NCBI RefSeq assembly: GCF_009193295.2
Contig: NZ_CP059973.1
Span: 5,332,001-5,396,000 of the forward strand
DNA length: 64,000 bases
Source of the DNA: Bacteroides luhongzhouii
Lineage (GTDB): Bacteria; Bacteroidota; Bacteroidia; Bacteroidales; Bacteroidaceae
Reading direction: 5' to 3'
The position numbers and the translations under genes were made by a program. Below are positions 53,441 to 62,801 of this stretch, in pieces; the first letter of the stretch is position 1; the number at the start of each line of letters is the position of its first letter. Below the pieces are notes generated by a model. The model made no database searches and had not been told where the DNA came from. It worked only from the letters and a program-made list of their open reading frames with translations.

Positions 53441-55966
53441 TTATTCAAACTTATTGACTACAACTGTTACAGTTGTTGCATGAGTTACACCCCATTCATC
53501 AGTTGCAGTCAAGGTCAGTTTACAAGTTTGAGCTGTTACAATCTGTGCAGAAGTTTTCTTCTTCACAGTCAGTGTGCTCTGACCATCCCAACTTGCCAAT
53601 GTTGACATATCCAAATAGTCTTGAGCATTCTTGTCACCAGTCCAAACTAAAGTTACTTTAGCATCTTTCAATGCAAGATCCTTACCATTAGCTACGTCTG
53701 CGATCTTAAATTCTTTAGCTTCAATAGTAGTTCCACTTTCATTCTTGATTTCCTTGCTTGCACCACTATATTTCAAAGTTCCTAATCCAGAAACAACAGT
53801 CAGACTGATTTCATCTGTAATATTTTCCAATCTACTATTATTAAACGGACTATAAATAGCTTTGATAGTACGAGCAACGCCTACACCACCTTTGGCAGGA
53901 GCTTTTGCAACTACGATATCACCAGTAGTTTTACTTCCACCATTTGTAAACCAGCTAGTAAAGCCTTCTGGAAGAGGCGTCTCTTCGTCAAACTTGATAT
54001 AAGATGCTGCATCGCTCTTAGTTTCAGCAGAATACAAACCATATAAGTTATAAGTAACTTTCTGATTTACACCTGTTCCACTTATAACACCGGTTGCAGT
54101 TCCCTTATTACCGTCAAAGTAGCCAGCCAGACGTCTTCCGTCCCATTTAAATCCTTCGAACGGATTAACTACAATCTCAAAGTTAAGAACTTTTGCAACT
54201 TCGTTGCCCAGTGCAGAAGAACCATTGGCATTGTTTACATTGACAGAAACAGTATGTGTAGTAGCACAAACCGATTCTGGTTTAAAGGTTGTACGAATCA
54301 CCCAATCTTTAGTTGTAGCTCCTGATACACCAGCATTTTTATCAACCAAAGCAAGTGTAATACTCTGTGAATCATAAGTCACATCAGCTCCATTCACCTT
54401 CACTACATCGTTCTTAAAGCCGATAGTCGGATTTGCGTCCAATGAATATCCTGTCTGATTGAAAAGTGCTTTCACTTCGTCAGTAAGAGCAATGTCAGCA
54501 GTATTATTAGGAGCAGCATTTACAGTCCATTTCATTGTACCTAAAACTACAGGATCAGCATAATACTTAAATGTGATCTTCAATGTAGGAGCAGCTGCTT
54601 CTTTAACCACTTCACCATTTGTTTTCAGATATTCTACTTTAATAGTAGCTGTTCCTGCACTCTTAGCAGTAATGGTTGATCCTGACAAAGTAATGTTTTC
54701 AGCTTTCAATTCGCCTGGATCACTAGTCAAGGCTAAAGAATATTTGCAATCAACAACTTTATCAGTACCCGGCATCAATGCGTTCAAGTCACAAGCTGTA
54801 TTGATAATTGCTTCTGCAGTAGCATCACTCAAAGTTGGAGCTGACTGATCCACATTAATTGTCACATCATATTTAGAAATAATTTCATTTCCAAAAGGAT
54901 CACGGGTAGTAAGAGCATAAGAACCTTTTGCAGGAATATTTGCCAAATCAAAGTTATCAGCATCCTTATTGAAAGTGACATTCATATCATAAACACCTTT
55001 ATTAGCTGTTTTATCACCAGCAGCACGAGATAAAGGTTTTTCAGTCATATTTTCCTGAATACTTCCTTTTAGAATTTGGAAGAACTGATTATCTTTAGAG
55101 TCTGTCAAACCTATATTATAAAGTTGCACATTTACATCTGCCGGATTAATCAAAGCCTGTATTTTAGATGAGCCAGAAGCGACAAGAACTTCATTCTCTG
55201 CATACTTATGACCGTTAAAATCAACCTTACCAGTTGTTTTTCCGCAGAATAATGTAATCGTACTTCCAAGTGTCAGTTTTGCATTAACATCTACACTAAC
55301 AGCATCCATGCTAACAATAGAACCTGCTTTAGGAAGTGTTACAGAAGATTCAGCATAAGTACCATCAGACTTCAATTCACGTACATGAAGTTCCCAAATC
55401 AATGGATTGCCAGCAACTTCAGTAACATAGATTGTTGCATTAGCTACTATATCTGTAGATTCCCATGCTCCAGTCTCTGTGTTATAAACTTCCCAGCATC
55501 CAGTGGTAGCACTGATACGAGGAGATTTCCCGTTTACTCCATCCTTACCATCTTCTCCGTCTTTGCCATCATCTCCCTTATCACCTTTAGGACCAACAGC
55601 AGATTGACCAGAATCTATTCCATCAAAGAACCAATTGTTATTAGCACCAATAGTAACTTTAGTACCGTTCTTTCCATCAGTTCCATCAACGCCATCTTTT
55701 CCATTAGTTCCATTGGTACCGTTAACGATAGAATAAGATTTTCCATCATCAAATGTGATCTTGAAACCTCCAGCAACATCTTCAACGGATTTAACCCATT
55801 TGCCTTCATTCACAAACTTCTGCAGATCGGCAATGCTGGCTTTGTTTGCGTCAATCTGTGTTTGCAGATTGTCGATGTCATCATCATAGTCTTTACAGCC
55901 TACATAGGTGACAGTAGAAAGTGCCAACGCCCCGAAGAACATCACTTTTACAAATTTTCTTTTCAT
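53441..55966 (-). CDS. DUF4988 collagen-like surface lipoprotein, probable phase-variable S-layer-like protein
   Basis: An 841-residue lipoprotein with lipobox YVGC (Cys24) followed by KDYDDDIDN, an acidic patch typical of surface display in Bacteroides. Residues about 28-55 form a coiled coil (IDNLQTQIDANKASIADLQK) as in DUF4988. Two collagen-like Gly-X-Y stretches follow (near 84-105, GTNGTNGKDGVDG, and 123-150, GPKGDKGDDGKDG). The rest is a series of Ig-like beta domains. It resembles the BT1927/BT1826 family of B. thetaiotaomicron, phase-variable S-layer-like lipoproteins linked to resistance to complement and phage (recalled, not checked). An invertible promoter segment lies directly upstream. 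Confidence 0.85.
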   Translation of the reverse strand: MKRKFVKVMFFGALALSTVTYVGCKDYDDDIDNLQTQIDANKASIADLQKFVNEGKWVKSVEDVAGGFKITFDDGKSYSIVNGTNGTNGKDGVDGTDGKNGTKVTIGANNNWFFDGIDSGQSAVGPKGDKGDDGKDGEDGKDGVNGKSPRISATTGCWEVYNTETGAWESTDIVANATIYVTEVAGNPLIWELHVRELKSDGTYAESSVTLPKAGSIVSMDAVSVDVNAKLTLGSTITLFCGKTTGKVDFNGHKYAENEVLVASGSSKIQALINPADVNVQLYNIGLTDSKDNQFFQILKGSIQENMTEKPLSRAAGDKTANKGVYDMNVTFNKDADNFDLANIPAKGSYALTTRDPFGNEIISKYDVTINVDQSAPTLSDATAEAIINTACDLNALMPGTDKVVDCKYSLALTSDPGELKAENITLSGSTITAKSAGTATIKVEYLKTNGEVVKEAAAPTLKITFKYYADPVVLGTMKWTVNAAPNNTADIALTDEVKALFNQTGYSLDANPTIGFKNDVVKVNGADVTYDSQSITLALVDKNAGVSGATTKDWVIRTTFKPESVCATTHTVSVNVNNANGSSALGNEVAKVLNFEIVVNPFEGFKWDGRRLAGYFDGNKGTATGVISGTGVNQKVTYNLYGLYSAETKSDAASYIKFDEETPLPEGFTSWFTNGGSKTTGDIVVAKAPAKGGVGVARTIKAIYSPFNNSRLENITDEISLTVVSGLGTLKYSGASKEIKNESGTTIEAKEFKIADVANGKDLALKDAKVTLVWTGDKNAQDYLDMSTLASWDGQSTLTVKKKTSAQIVTAQTCKLTLTATDEWGVTHATTVTVVVNKFE

Positions 55967-56029
55967 AACTACTTAAAAATTACATTAATAATATATTATT
56001 AAACACTAAGTTTCAATAATAGCATGCCC

Positions 56030-56048
56030 GTTACTTTGTAGGTAACGG
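56030..56048 (+). repeat. Left inverted repeat of invertible segment (recombination site)
   Basis: The 19-bp sequence GTTACTTTGTAGGTAACGG is an exact reverse complement of 56312-56330. The site itself has arms GTTAC and GTAAC around a 7-bp spacer, the usual layout of a tyrosine-recombinase crossover site. Confidence 0.92.
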
Positions 56049-56311
56049 AAGAACCTTTGTCCTGCTCTTCGGGAGTAGTCAATACTGAAAAACGATACGA
56101 TATGCTACGAAACATTTTTACCCCTGCTTTTGAAAGCAAGTAGCGGGGAGGGGAAATCTTGTGCAAAATTTAGAAGTTAACAAAGCCCTAATACAAAGAA
56201 TCCGCGTGTTTTATCTGTCCTATTCCTGTTTTGAGTAGTTAATTAGAAAAAATGTATGATTTCATTTGGTTGTTTTAAGAAATATGCTCATATTTGCACC
56301 GGTATTTGTTC
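56049..56311. other. Invertible promoter segment (phase switch), here apparently OFF
   Basis: A 263-bp noncoding segment between two 19-bp inverted repeats. Its only consensus promoter (56265-56296) points right, away from the DUF4988 gene. Inversion would place the -7 box at about 56064-56071 on the minus strand, roughly 100 bp before the lipoprotein start. The adjacent tyrosine recombinase is the likely catalyst. A hairpin-rich stretch (CCCCTGC/GCGGGG near 56130-56155) lies in the middle. Confidence 0.85.
56265..56296 (+). promoter_or_regulatory. Promoter inside the invertible segment, pointing away from DUF4988
   Basis: TTTG at 56265-56268, a 20-bp spacer, CATATTTG at 56289-56296 (7 of 8 matches to TAnnTTTG). 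Transcription would leave the segment through the right repeat towards the 3' end of the recombinase gene. I find no TAnnTTTG on the minus strand of the segment that could read into the lipoprotein gene. Confidence 0.75.
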
Positions 56312-56330
56312 CCGTTACCTACAAAGTAAC
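56312..56330 (-). repeat. Right inverted repeat of invertible segment (recombination site)
   Basis: Exact 19-bp inverted copy of 56030-56048. It lies 10 bp before the stop codon of the recombinase gene. Confidence 0.92.
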
Positions 56331-56340
56331 AGTTTATTTT

Positions 56341-57306
56341 TCAAGCTATTAATCCACTAATAGCACGGTTCACAAAATCAATTACCTGTCTATTAGCTTC
56401 ATCAATTTTCTTATTCCTGAAAGGCTTTAGATACGTTTCAGTCACAGTGATGGAAGAATGTCCCATTGCTTCCGAAATAATACCCGGATGAATCTCACAA
56501 TAATAAGCTGTCGTAGCCCAAGTGTGGCGGGCGGTATAAGAGCTCAATCTATCACCCAGTCCCAATAATTCACCCAACAACATCAACTGACGATTGAATG
56601 TGCGCAATGCCAACTGATATTCACGATAAGCTTCCGAGGTCCCTTCACGGCTCTTCAACAAAGAAAACAGATAAGGAGAAGAACTGTCACGATTCATATA
56701 TCTCTTTACCAAAATCATTGCTTCCGCAGTCAGTGTCACAGACAAAGTTCGTCCCGTCTTACGCCTGCGATACGTGATCACATTGTCACGTAAATCACTT
56801 TTACGTAAATAGGCGAGATCGACAAAAGGCAAACCGCGCAATAAAAACATAAGGATAAATAATTCCTGTGCCTTTCGTAATGACGGAGAACCGGCAAAAA
56901 CCTGTGATAACCTGGCAAATACCTTTTTCATATCCTCCTCTCCCAGCGCACGTTTGTGATCGGCACGAGTACCGGTATAAACAGAACGGAACAGGTGAGG
57001 CACATAAGGCGCCTTACGAAGATCGACAGCCCGATTATAAACTGCACGAAACGTGCGCAAATAAGTGGAGACGGTATTCCAGCTGCATCCACGACTCCGA
57101 AGATGCACCTCGAATCCTTTTAACCACTCCGGACTCACCTCATGGAAGGTGAAATCCTCTTTCCCACAATAAGCAATAATGGCATTGAGACTACTCCGAT
57201 ATACATGAGCAGTACCAAAGTTTCCCTCCATCTGTAGCCCACGAGCTACTTGCTTCATAAACGTTACTACTTTCAACATCTCACGATTTATTAATAAATT
57301 AGACAA
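56341..57306 (-). CDS. Tyrosine site-specific recombinase (Tsr-type DNA invertase)
   Basis: A 321-residue recombinase. The N-terminal SAM-like domain (residues about 10-100) is followed by the catalytic domain with Arg157 (FLLRGLPFVDLAYLRKSDL), Lys183 in the beta hairpin (TYRRRKTGR), Arg260 in YTARHTWAT, His283 in MGHSS and nucleophile Tyr292 in ETYLKPF. The Tyr in place of the first His of the HxxR box is usual for Bacteroides Tsr proteins. Such enzymes invert nearby promoter segments in B. fragilis and B. thetaiotaomicron. It ends 10 bp from the right inverted repeat, so it most likely acts on that segment. Confidence 0.93.
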   Translation of the reverse strand: MSNLLINREMLKVVTFMKQVARGLQMEGNFGTAHVYRSSLNAIIAYCGKEDFTFHEVSPEWLKGFEVHLRSRGCSWNTVSTYLRTFRAVYNRAVDLRKAPYVPHLFRSVYTGTRADHKRALGEEDMKKVFARLSQVFAGSPSLRKAQELFILMFLLRGLPFVDLAYLRKSDLRDNVITYRRRKTGRTLSVTLTAEAMILVKRYMNRDSSSPYLFSLLKSREGTSEAYREYQLALRTFNRQLMLLGELLGLGDRLSSYTARHTWATTAYYCEIHPGIISEAMGHSSITVTETYLKPFRNKKIDEANRQVIDFVNRAISGLIA

Positions 57307-57439
57307 TAAATATAAGGGTATTCCAACAATCGAACAAATTGAAGGCAGAGATGTTGCAGGAATACAAAAAAAGAACCACCTCCCCTTATCAGGGAAAGTG
57401 GTTCTTATCTTCTTATATATTCTTAAGAGGAAGCCGGAA

Positions 57440-59092
<1,653 letters not shown>

Positions 59093-59117
59093 TTAAAGAT
59101 TTACTTACTATTATTAA

Positions 59118-59390
59118 TTAACCCAAAACAGCGAGAACATCGCTCTGACGCATGATAAGATATTTAGTACCTTCAACGTCAAGTTCTGTTCCGGCATATT
59201 TACCATAAAGAACTGTATCGCCTACTTTCAATACCATCTCTTCATCTTTCGTACCGTGACCTACTGCCACAACTTCACCCTTCAAAGGTTTTTCTTTTGC
59301 TGTATCAGGGATAATGATACCACCAATTGTTTTTTCTTCTGCAGGTGCAGGGAGGATAAGCACTCTGTCTGCTAATGGTTTAATGTTCAT
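59118..59390 (-). CDS. groES: Co-chaperonin GroES
   Basis: A 90-residue protein, [20 protein letters not shown], with the mobile loop [20 protein letters not shown] and the roof/core motif [17 protein letters not shown]. It caps the GroEL ring and is the first gene of the operon. A minus-strand near-consensus -7 box (TCACTTTG, 59482-59489) and an inverted repeat (59501-59523) lie upstream. Confidence 0.98.
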   Translation of the reverse strand: MNIKPLADRVLILPAPAEEKTIGGIIIPDTAKEKPLKGEVVAVGHGTKDEEMVLKVGDTVLYGKYAGTELDVEGTKYLIMRQSDVLAVLG

Positions 59391-59481
59391 AGTTACTTGT
59401 TATATTTTAGTTATACATTTAATTGTAGATGTTATCCGCCATTTTTAAGGCGGAACGCTAAAGTCATTGCGAAAAGCGTGC

Positions 59482-59523
59482 CAAAGTGAATAAATGATTC
59501 TTTGTCAGAAATTGACTGACAAA
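59482..59523 (-). promoter_or_regulatory. groESL promoter region with inverted repeat
   Basis: The -7 like box TCACTTTG is at 59482-59489 on the minus strand. Upstream, TTTGTCAG (59501-59508) and CTGACAAA (59516-59523) form an inverted repeat with a 7-bp spacer, covering the -33 region. A further TGACTGACAA copy follows at 59525-59534. It is unlike the CIRCE element bound by HrcA. It may be a heat-shock operator; this is inference from position. Confidence 0.5.
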
Positions 59524-59556
59524 ATGACTGACAACTTGCACTGTATGGCAAAAAAG

Positions 59557-59564
59557 TATATTTG
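59557..59564 (+). promoter_or_regulatory. -7 box (TATATTTG) of the L,D-transpeptidase gene
   Basis: A perfect TAnnTTTG match about 90 bp before ATG 59653, with TTG at 59536-59538 18 bp upstream. Confidence 0.55.
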
Positions 59565-59652
59565 TCACCTACTTTTTAAACAAAACAAAAGGATTATTCC
59601 TTATAATGATGTATATTCGTAAACGAACCATCAAATGCACTGTATAAATAAT

Positions 59653-60684
59653 ATGAATAGAATAGCATCCGGCCTCATCATCGCCTCTTGCGTCTTCTAC
59701 TCCTGCACTTTGCGTACAGGAGAGATTTCTTCTGTACATGAACAACAACAGCCAGATTCGCTGTCGCAAGATACAATAGCTCACCCCGAGGTTAAACCTG
59801 TTGACAAGAAACTCACAGCAGAACAGATACAAATCACCAAAGATTTATTGTATGACCAATATACATTGGAAGACACCTATCCTTATAAGGACACTACCCG
59901 GCAGTTTCAATGGGATAAAATCAAAGAACGGCTGGCTTTGCTCGAAAATATACAGTTGCCGCCTTCCACCTGGGCAATTCTCCAGAATTACAAAAACAGG
60001 AATGGAGAAGCACCGCTTGTGAAGAATTTCAAAAGAAATGCGTACGGACGAGTGGCAGATACTCTCGGCATAGAACGTTACCAATCCGTTCCGCTTTATT
60101 TGTTAACTGACACATTAGTGCCCGAACGCTACGGCCAGGATGGAGAACTAACCCGTTTTATCGAAGATGGAGAAAAATTCATAAAAGCAGAGCCAATCTT
60201 TACCGGAAATGAATGGATGATTCCTAAAAAGTATGTAAAAGTAATCGGAGATACGATTGTTTTTAACAAAGTTATTTTTGTAGACCGCCACAATCAGAAT
60301 ATCGCTTCTCTCGAACGTAGCGGAAAAGGTCAATGGCTGGTTCGCAGTATGAATCCTTCCACTACGGGACGTCATCTGCCGCCGTATGCACAGGAGACTC
60401 CGTTAGGTATGTTTGTATTACAGGAAAAGAAAGTGAAGATGGTATTTCTAAAAGACGGTTCGAAAGAAACGGGAGGTTATGCTCCTTACGCCAGCCGTTT
60501 CACAGACGGAGCCTATATTCACGGAGTACCGGTCAATGCTCCCCGCAAGACGCAGATAGAATACAGTCCGTCATTGGGAACGACACCGCGTTCGCACATG
60601 TGTGTGCGGAACGCCACTTCACACGCCAAGTTCATCTATAACTGGGCGCCTGTAAATGAAACTATTATTTTTGTATTGGAATAG
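59653..60684 (+). CDS. L,D-transpeptidase (YkuD family) lipoprotein
   Basis: A 343-residue exported protein. ATG 59653 (MNRIASGLIIASCVFYSC) gives a lipoprotein signal with Cys18. The YkuD active-site pattern is in the last 50 residues: IHGVPVNAP with the His, then TTPRSHMCVRN with catalytic Cys317. The middle region (NRNGEAPLVKNFKRN, LTDTLVPERYGQDGE) fits exported, substrate-positioning parts. Such enzymes make 3-3 peptidoglycan cross-links or attach proteins to the wall. The gene is divergent from groES. Confidence 0.88.
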   Translation: MNRIASGLIIASCVFYSCTLRTGEISSVHEQQQPDSLSQDTIAHPEVKPVDKKLTAEQIQITKDLLYDQYTLEDTYPYKDTTRQFQWDKIKERLALLENIQLPPSTWAILQNYKNRNGEAPLVKNFKRNAYGRVADTLGIERYQSVPLYLLTDTLVPERYGQDGELTRFIEDGEKFIKAEPIFTGNEWMIPKKYVKVIGDTIVFNKVIFVDRHNQNIASLERSGKGQWLVRSMNPSTTGRHLPPYAQETPLGMFVLQEKKVKMVFLKDGSKETGGYAPYASRFTDGAYIHGVPVNAPRKTQIEYSPSLGTTPRSHMCVRNATSHAKFIYNWAPVNETIIFVLE

Positions 60685-61003
60685 ACGCTGAACAAACATA
60701 CACCACTATTCTCGAATCACTACTACCTATCGTCCAAAGTATAATCAGAAAACTTCTTTTCTATAAGGAGAGAACTTGCTTTCCTCCCTGAGAAAAGTTA
60801 CTTTCCCTTTACTCCAATCTATAAACGCAAGTTGCATTTATAAAAACAAAGCTTGCAATTATAAAAACGAAGCCTTCATTTATATAATCAAAAGTTGCAA
60901 TTATAGTTCGTTCTACGGCCTTAATAAGTTCCCTTCCCGTACAAAAGAAGTTTGCATAGGAGGAAAAAGAACTTTTCTATATATACTTGAGGGGAAAGAT
61001 AAA
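60685..61003. other. Noncoding stretch after the transpeptidase
   Basis: No gene is supported; small open frames here lack ribosome sites and normal composition. The stretch holds the 21-bp tandem repeat array listed separately. Confidence 0.6.
60827..60909. repeat. Four tandem copies of a 21-bp AT-rich unit
   Basis: Copies at 60827-60847, 60848-60868, 60869-60889 and 60890-60909 share the pattern (A)AGNTTGCANTTATAAAAAC. The third copy is the most diverged. The period is exactly 21 bp, two turns of DNA. There are no spacers, so it is not a CRISPR array. Confidence 0.8.
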
Positions 61004-61031
61004 GAGGTCTGAACTTTTCAGTCCAGACCTC
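61004..61031 (-). terminator. Hairpin terminator between convergent genes
   Basis: GAGGTCTG (61004-61011) pairs with CAGACCTC (61024-61031). The T-rich side (CTCTTTATCTTT) is on the minus strand, so it serves mainly the hypothetical gene 61096-61803. Confidence 0.65.
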
Positions 61032-61095
61032 CCAATTTGTAGAAAGGGATTTCTCCATCCCGTATTACCTTATCAATTATGTGTGAAACTCTCTT

Positions 61096-61803
61096 TTATT
61101 TATCTTCAGTCTTACCCAACCCATATCTTGCTCTTGTTATATTCTGAACAAGTTCTCTCTGCACACTTTCCAATGCGTTTATTTCTTTCTGCAACAACTC
61201 CAAAGCGGAACCTTTCTGCAATAAATAAGACCGTTCAGCATATTTTATATAAGAAGTAGGAATCTCCTGCTTTTTTTCTTTATAATGGGCAATCACATAC
61301 CGCAAAGCTTCCGCCCGATATTTGCTGATCGCTTTCCGTTCGGCATAATACAAATCTCTATAAGGATTTTCTTCACTTCTCAATTTCTTCCAGAATGCAG
61401 TAAAAGCAGTCGATACAGCATCTTTCTCTTCCTTGGTTGATGCATCTTTCTGCCTCTTTGTCAGATCCTTATATTCCTTATATGTATTTAGAAACTTATC
61501 CAATTCATCTTTACTGGCTTTATGTGCCAATCGGTAAGTTTCCAAAGAAGCAGGACGTTCATATTCGACAACTGTTTGTAGATAAGGCAAGTCGTTCCAG
61601 CTTATATATTTATTGTTTGCTTCACAATAATCTGCATAAGCCGCCGCAAGCTGCCAACTATATTCTTTTGTCTTTTGATTCAAATCCTCATTGATAGCGG
61701 ACAAGTTCTTTTCCATCTCTTGCAAGTCCTGCGCCGACACCGTTTGCATACTTCCCCATCCGGAGAGAAACAAACAAAGAATACTCCATAATATAGTTTT
61801 CAT
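61096..61803 (-). CDS. Exported helical protein of unknown function
   Basis: A 235-residue protein with a signal peptide (cleavage near VSAQ, about residue 24). The mature part is highly charged and helical, with coiled-coil character at both ends (LQEMEKNLSAINEDLNQKTKE; LLQKEINALESVQRELVQNI). I do not recognise a domain. It is likely periplasmic. It stands alone, 59 bp from the Nudix gene on the same strand. Confidence 0.75.
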   Translation of the reverse strand: MKTILWSILCLFLSGWGSMQTVSAQDLQEMEKNLSAINEDLNQKTKEYSWQLAAAYADYCEANNKYISWNDLPYLQTVVEYERPASLETYRLAHKASKDELDKFLNTYKEYKDLTKRQKDASTKEEKDAVSTAFTAFWKKLRSEENPYRDLYYAERKAISKYRAEALRYVIAHYKEKKQEIPTSYIKYAERSYLLQKGSALELLQKEINALESVQRELVQNITRARYGLGKTEDK

Positions 61804-61862
61804 AATTAGATAATTTAAATTTTCTCCAAAGTTATTATTTCTCTACAGAATTCCAAACGATA

Positions 61863-62435
61863 TTACAGATTTGCTATATATTTCCACAATGGAGCAGCAT
61901 TCAGCGCTTGCATAATTTCGTTCTTATCAAGCAGGCTTCTTACCTCTTCCAATGTAAGCAAATGTACACTGATATCTTCAGTAGCTTCCAAATGCTGATG
62001 GTCTATCAGTTCCACGTCCGTAGCAAGGAAGCAATAAGTCAGATTAGTATGAGTGCTCGGATTAGCGGAAATCACCATATATTCCTGCCAGTTTCCTTTT
62101 CCGTAGCCTGTTTCTTCCCACAATTCACGCTGGGCGGACACTAACGGTGAAGCGTCTTCCTTCTCACAGACCCCGGCACAAAGTTCATAACAAGTTCGTT
62201 CAATTCCCGGACGATACTGGCGGACAAAAACAAATTTGCCATCTTTTGTAATGGCAATCGTATTTACCCAGTCGGGATACTCAAGAATATAATATTCGGG
62301 GATATGGTTACCGTTGGGAAGCAACATATCTTCACAACGCACAGTCAGCCACGGACGGCGAAATAGATATTTACTACTCACCGTTTTCCAGGCTTTATTC
62401 TTTTCTTCCATAAGGTCTGTTTTTTCTTCCGGCAA
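61863..62435 (-). CDS. Nudix hydrolase (ADP-ribose pyrophosphatase-like)
   Basis: A 190-residue protein with the Nudix box core REL, two residues on EETG (residues 103-110) preceded by CAGVCEKEDAS, slightly unusual in the spacing of its first part. VFVRQYRPGIERTCYELCAG upstream is typical of the ADP-ribose/GDP-mannose type. It hydrolyses nucleoside diphosphate derivatives in the cytosol. A second ATG at 62411 is possible. Confidence 0.88.
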   Translation of the reverse strand: MPEEKTDLMEEKNKAWKTVSSKYLFRRPWLTVRCEDMLLPNGNHIPEYYILEYPDWVNTIAITKDGKFVFVRQYRPGIERTCYELCAGVCEKEDASPLVSAQRELWEETGYGKGNWQEYMVISANPSTHTNLTYCFLATDVELIDHQHLEATEDISVHLLTLEEVRSLLDKNEIMQALNAAPLWKYIANL

Positions 62436-62483
62436 AAATACAAATTTCCCCCGGCTTTTCCTACCTTTTTCAGTTTCTTGTTT

Positions 62484-62657
62484 TTATTCGTCCGTGTCGA
62501 TACAAGTGATCTCTATCCCTTGTATCTGCTCCAGGTATTTTTTGGTAGAGCTTACCAAAGAACTTCCCATGTAGAATAAAAACAGCAGACTGATAATAAC
62601 CATCAATGCGCCAATCATGGCAAAACGACTACGTTGCTCGAAAATACTGCTATTCAT
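62484..62657 (-). CDS. Small single-span membrane protein
   Basis: A 57-residue protein starting MNSSIFEQRSRFAMIGALMV at 62657, with a GAGG ribosome site just upstream. One hydrophobic segment (about residues 14-30) is followed by KKYLEQIQGIEITCIDTDE. No known domain. It is divergent from the hydrogenase gene and 48 bp from the Nudix gene, so it may lead a transcript into it. Confidence 0.65.
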   Translation of the reverse strand: MNSSIFEQRSRFAMIGALMVIISLLFLFYMGSSLVSSTKKYLEQIQGIEITCIDTDE

Positions 62658-62765
62658 AACTCGGCCTCCTCTAAGTTTTTTTTGTCCACTACAAAGATAA
62701 CACGCGATGGCTACAAAAAAGTTACAAGAATGTTTCAAAAAACTTAAATATTGAATTTCTGTTCG

Positions 62766-62773
62766 TATCTTTG
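62766..62773 (+). promoter_or_regulatory. -7 box (TATCTTTG) of the hydrogenase gene
   Basis: A perfect TAnnTTTG match 28 bp before ATG 62802. No TTTG lies at the proper -33 distance. Confidence 0.55.
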
Positions 62774-62801
62774 CACTAACTAACAACCTTTTTATTACAA
62801 T

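Noticed and set aside
56341..57306. Recombinase as the integrase of a genomic island
   Set aside because: No att repeat, tRNA or cargo genes adjoin it, whereas perfect inverted repeats with a promoter lie 10 bp away, so an invertase role fits better.
60827..60909. CRISPR-like array
   Set aside because: Repeats are directly tandem with no unique spacers, and no cas genes are in the window.
62731..62739. TGTTTCAAA upstream of the hydrogenase gene, as in the fructan operator
   Set aside because: Only the first half-site matches, the second repeat 21 bp on is absent, and its orientation to the promoter is opposite to that at the fructan genes. A 9-mer of this composition is expected by chance.
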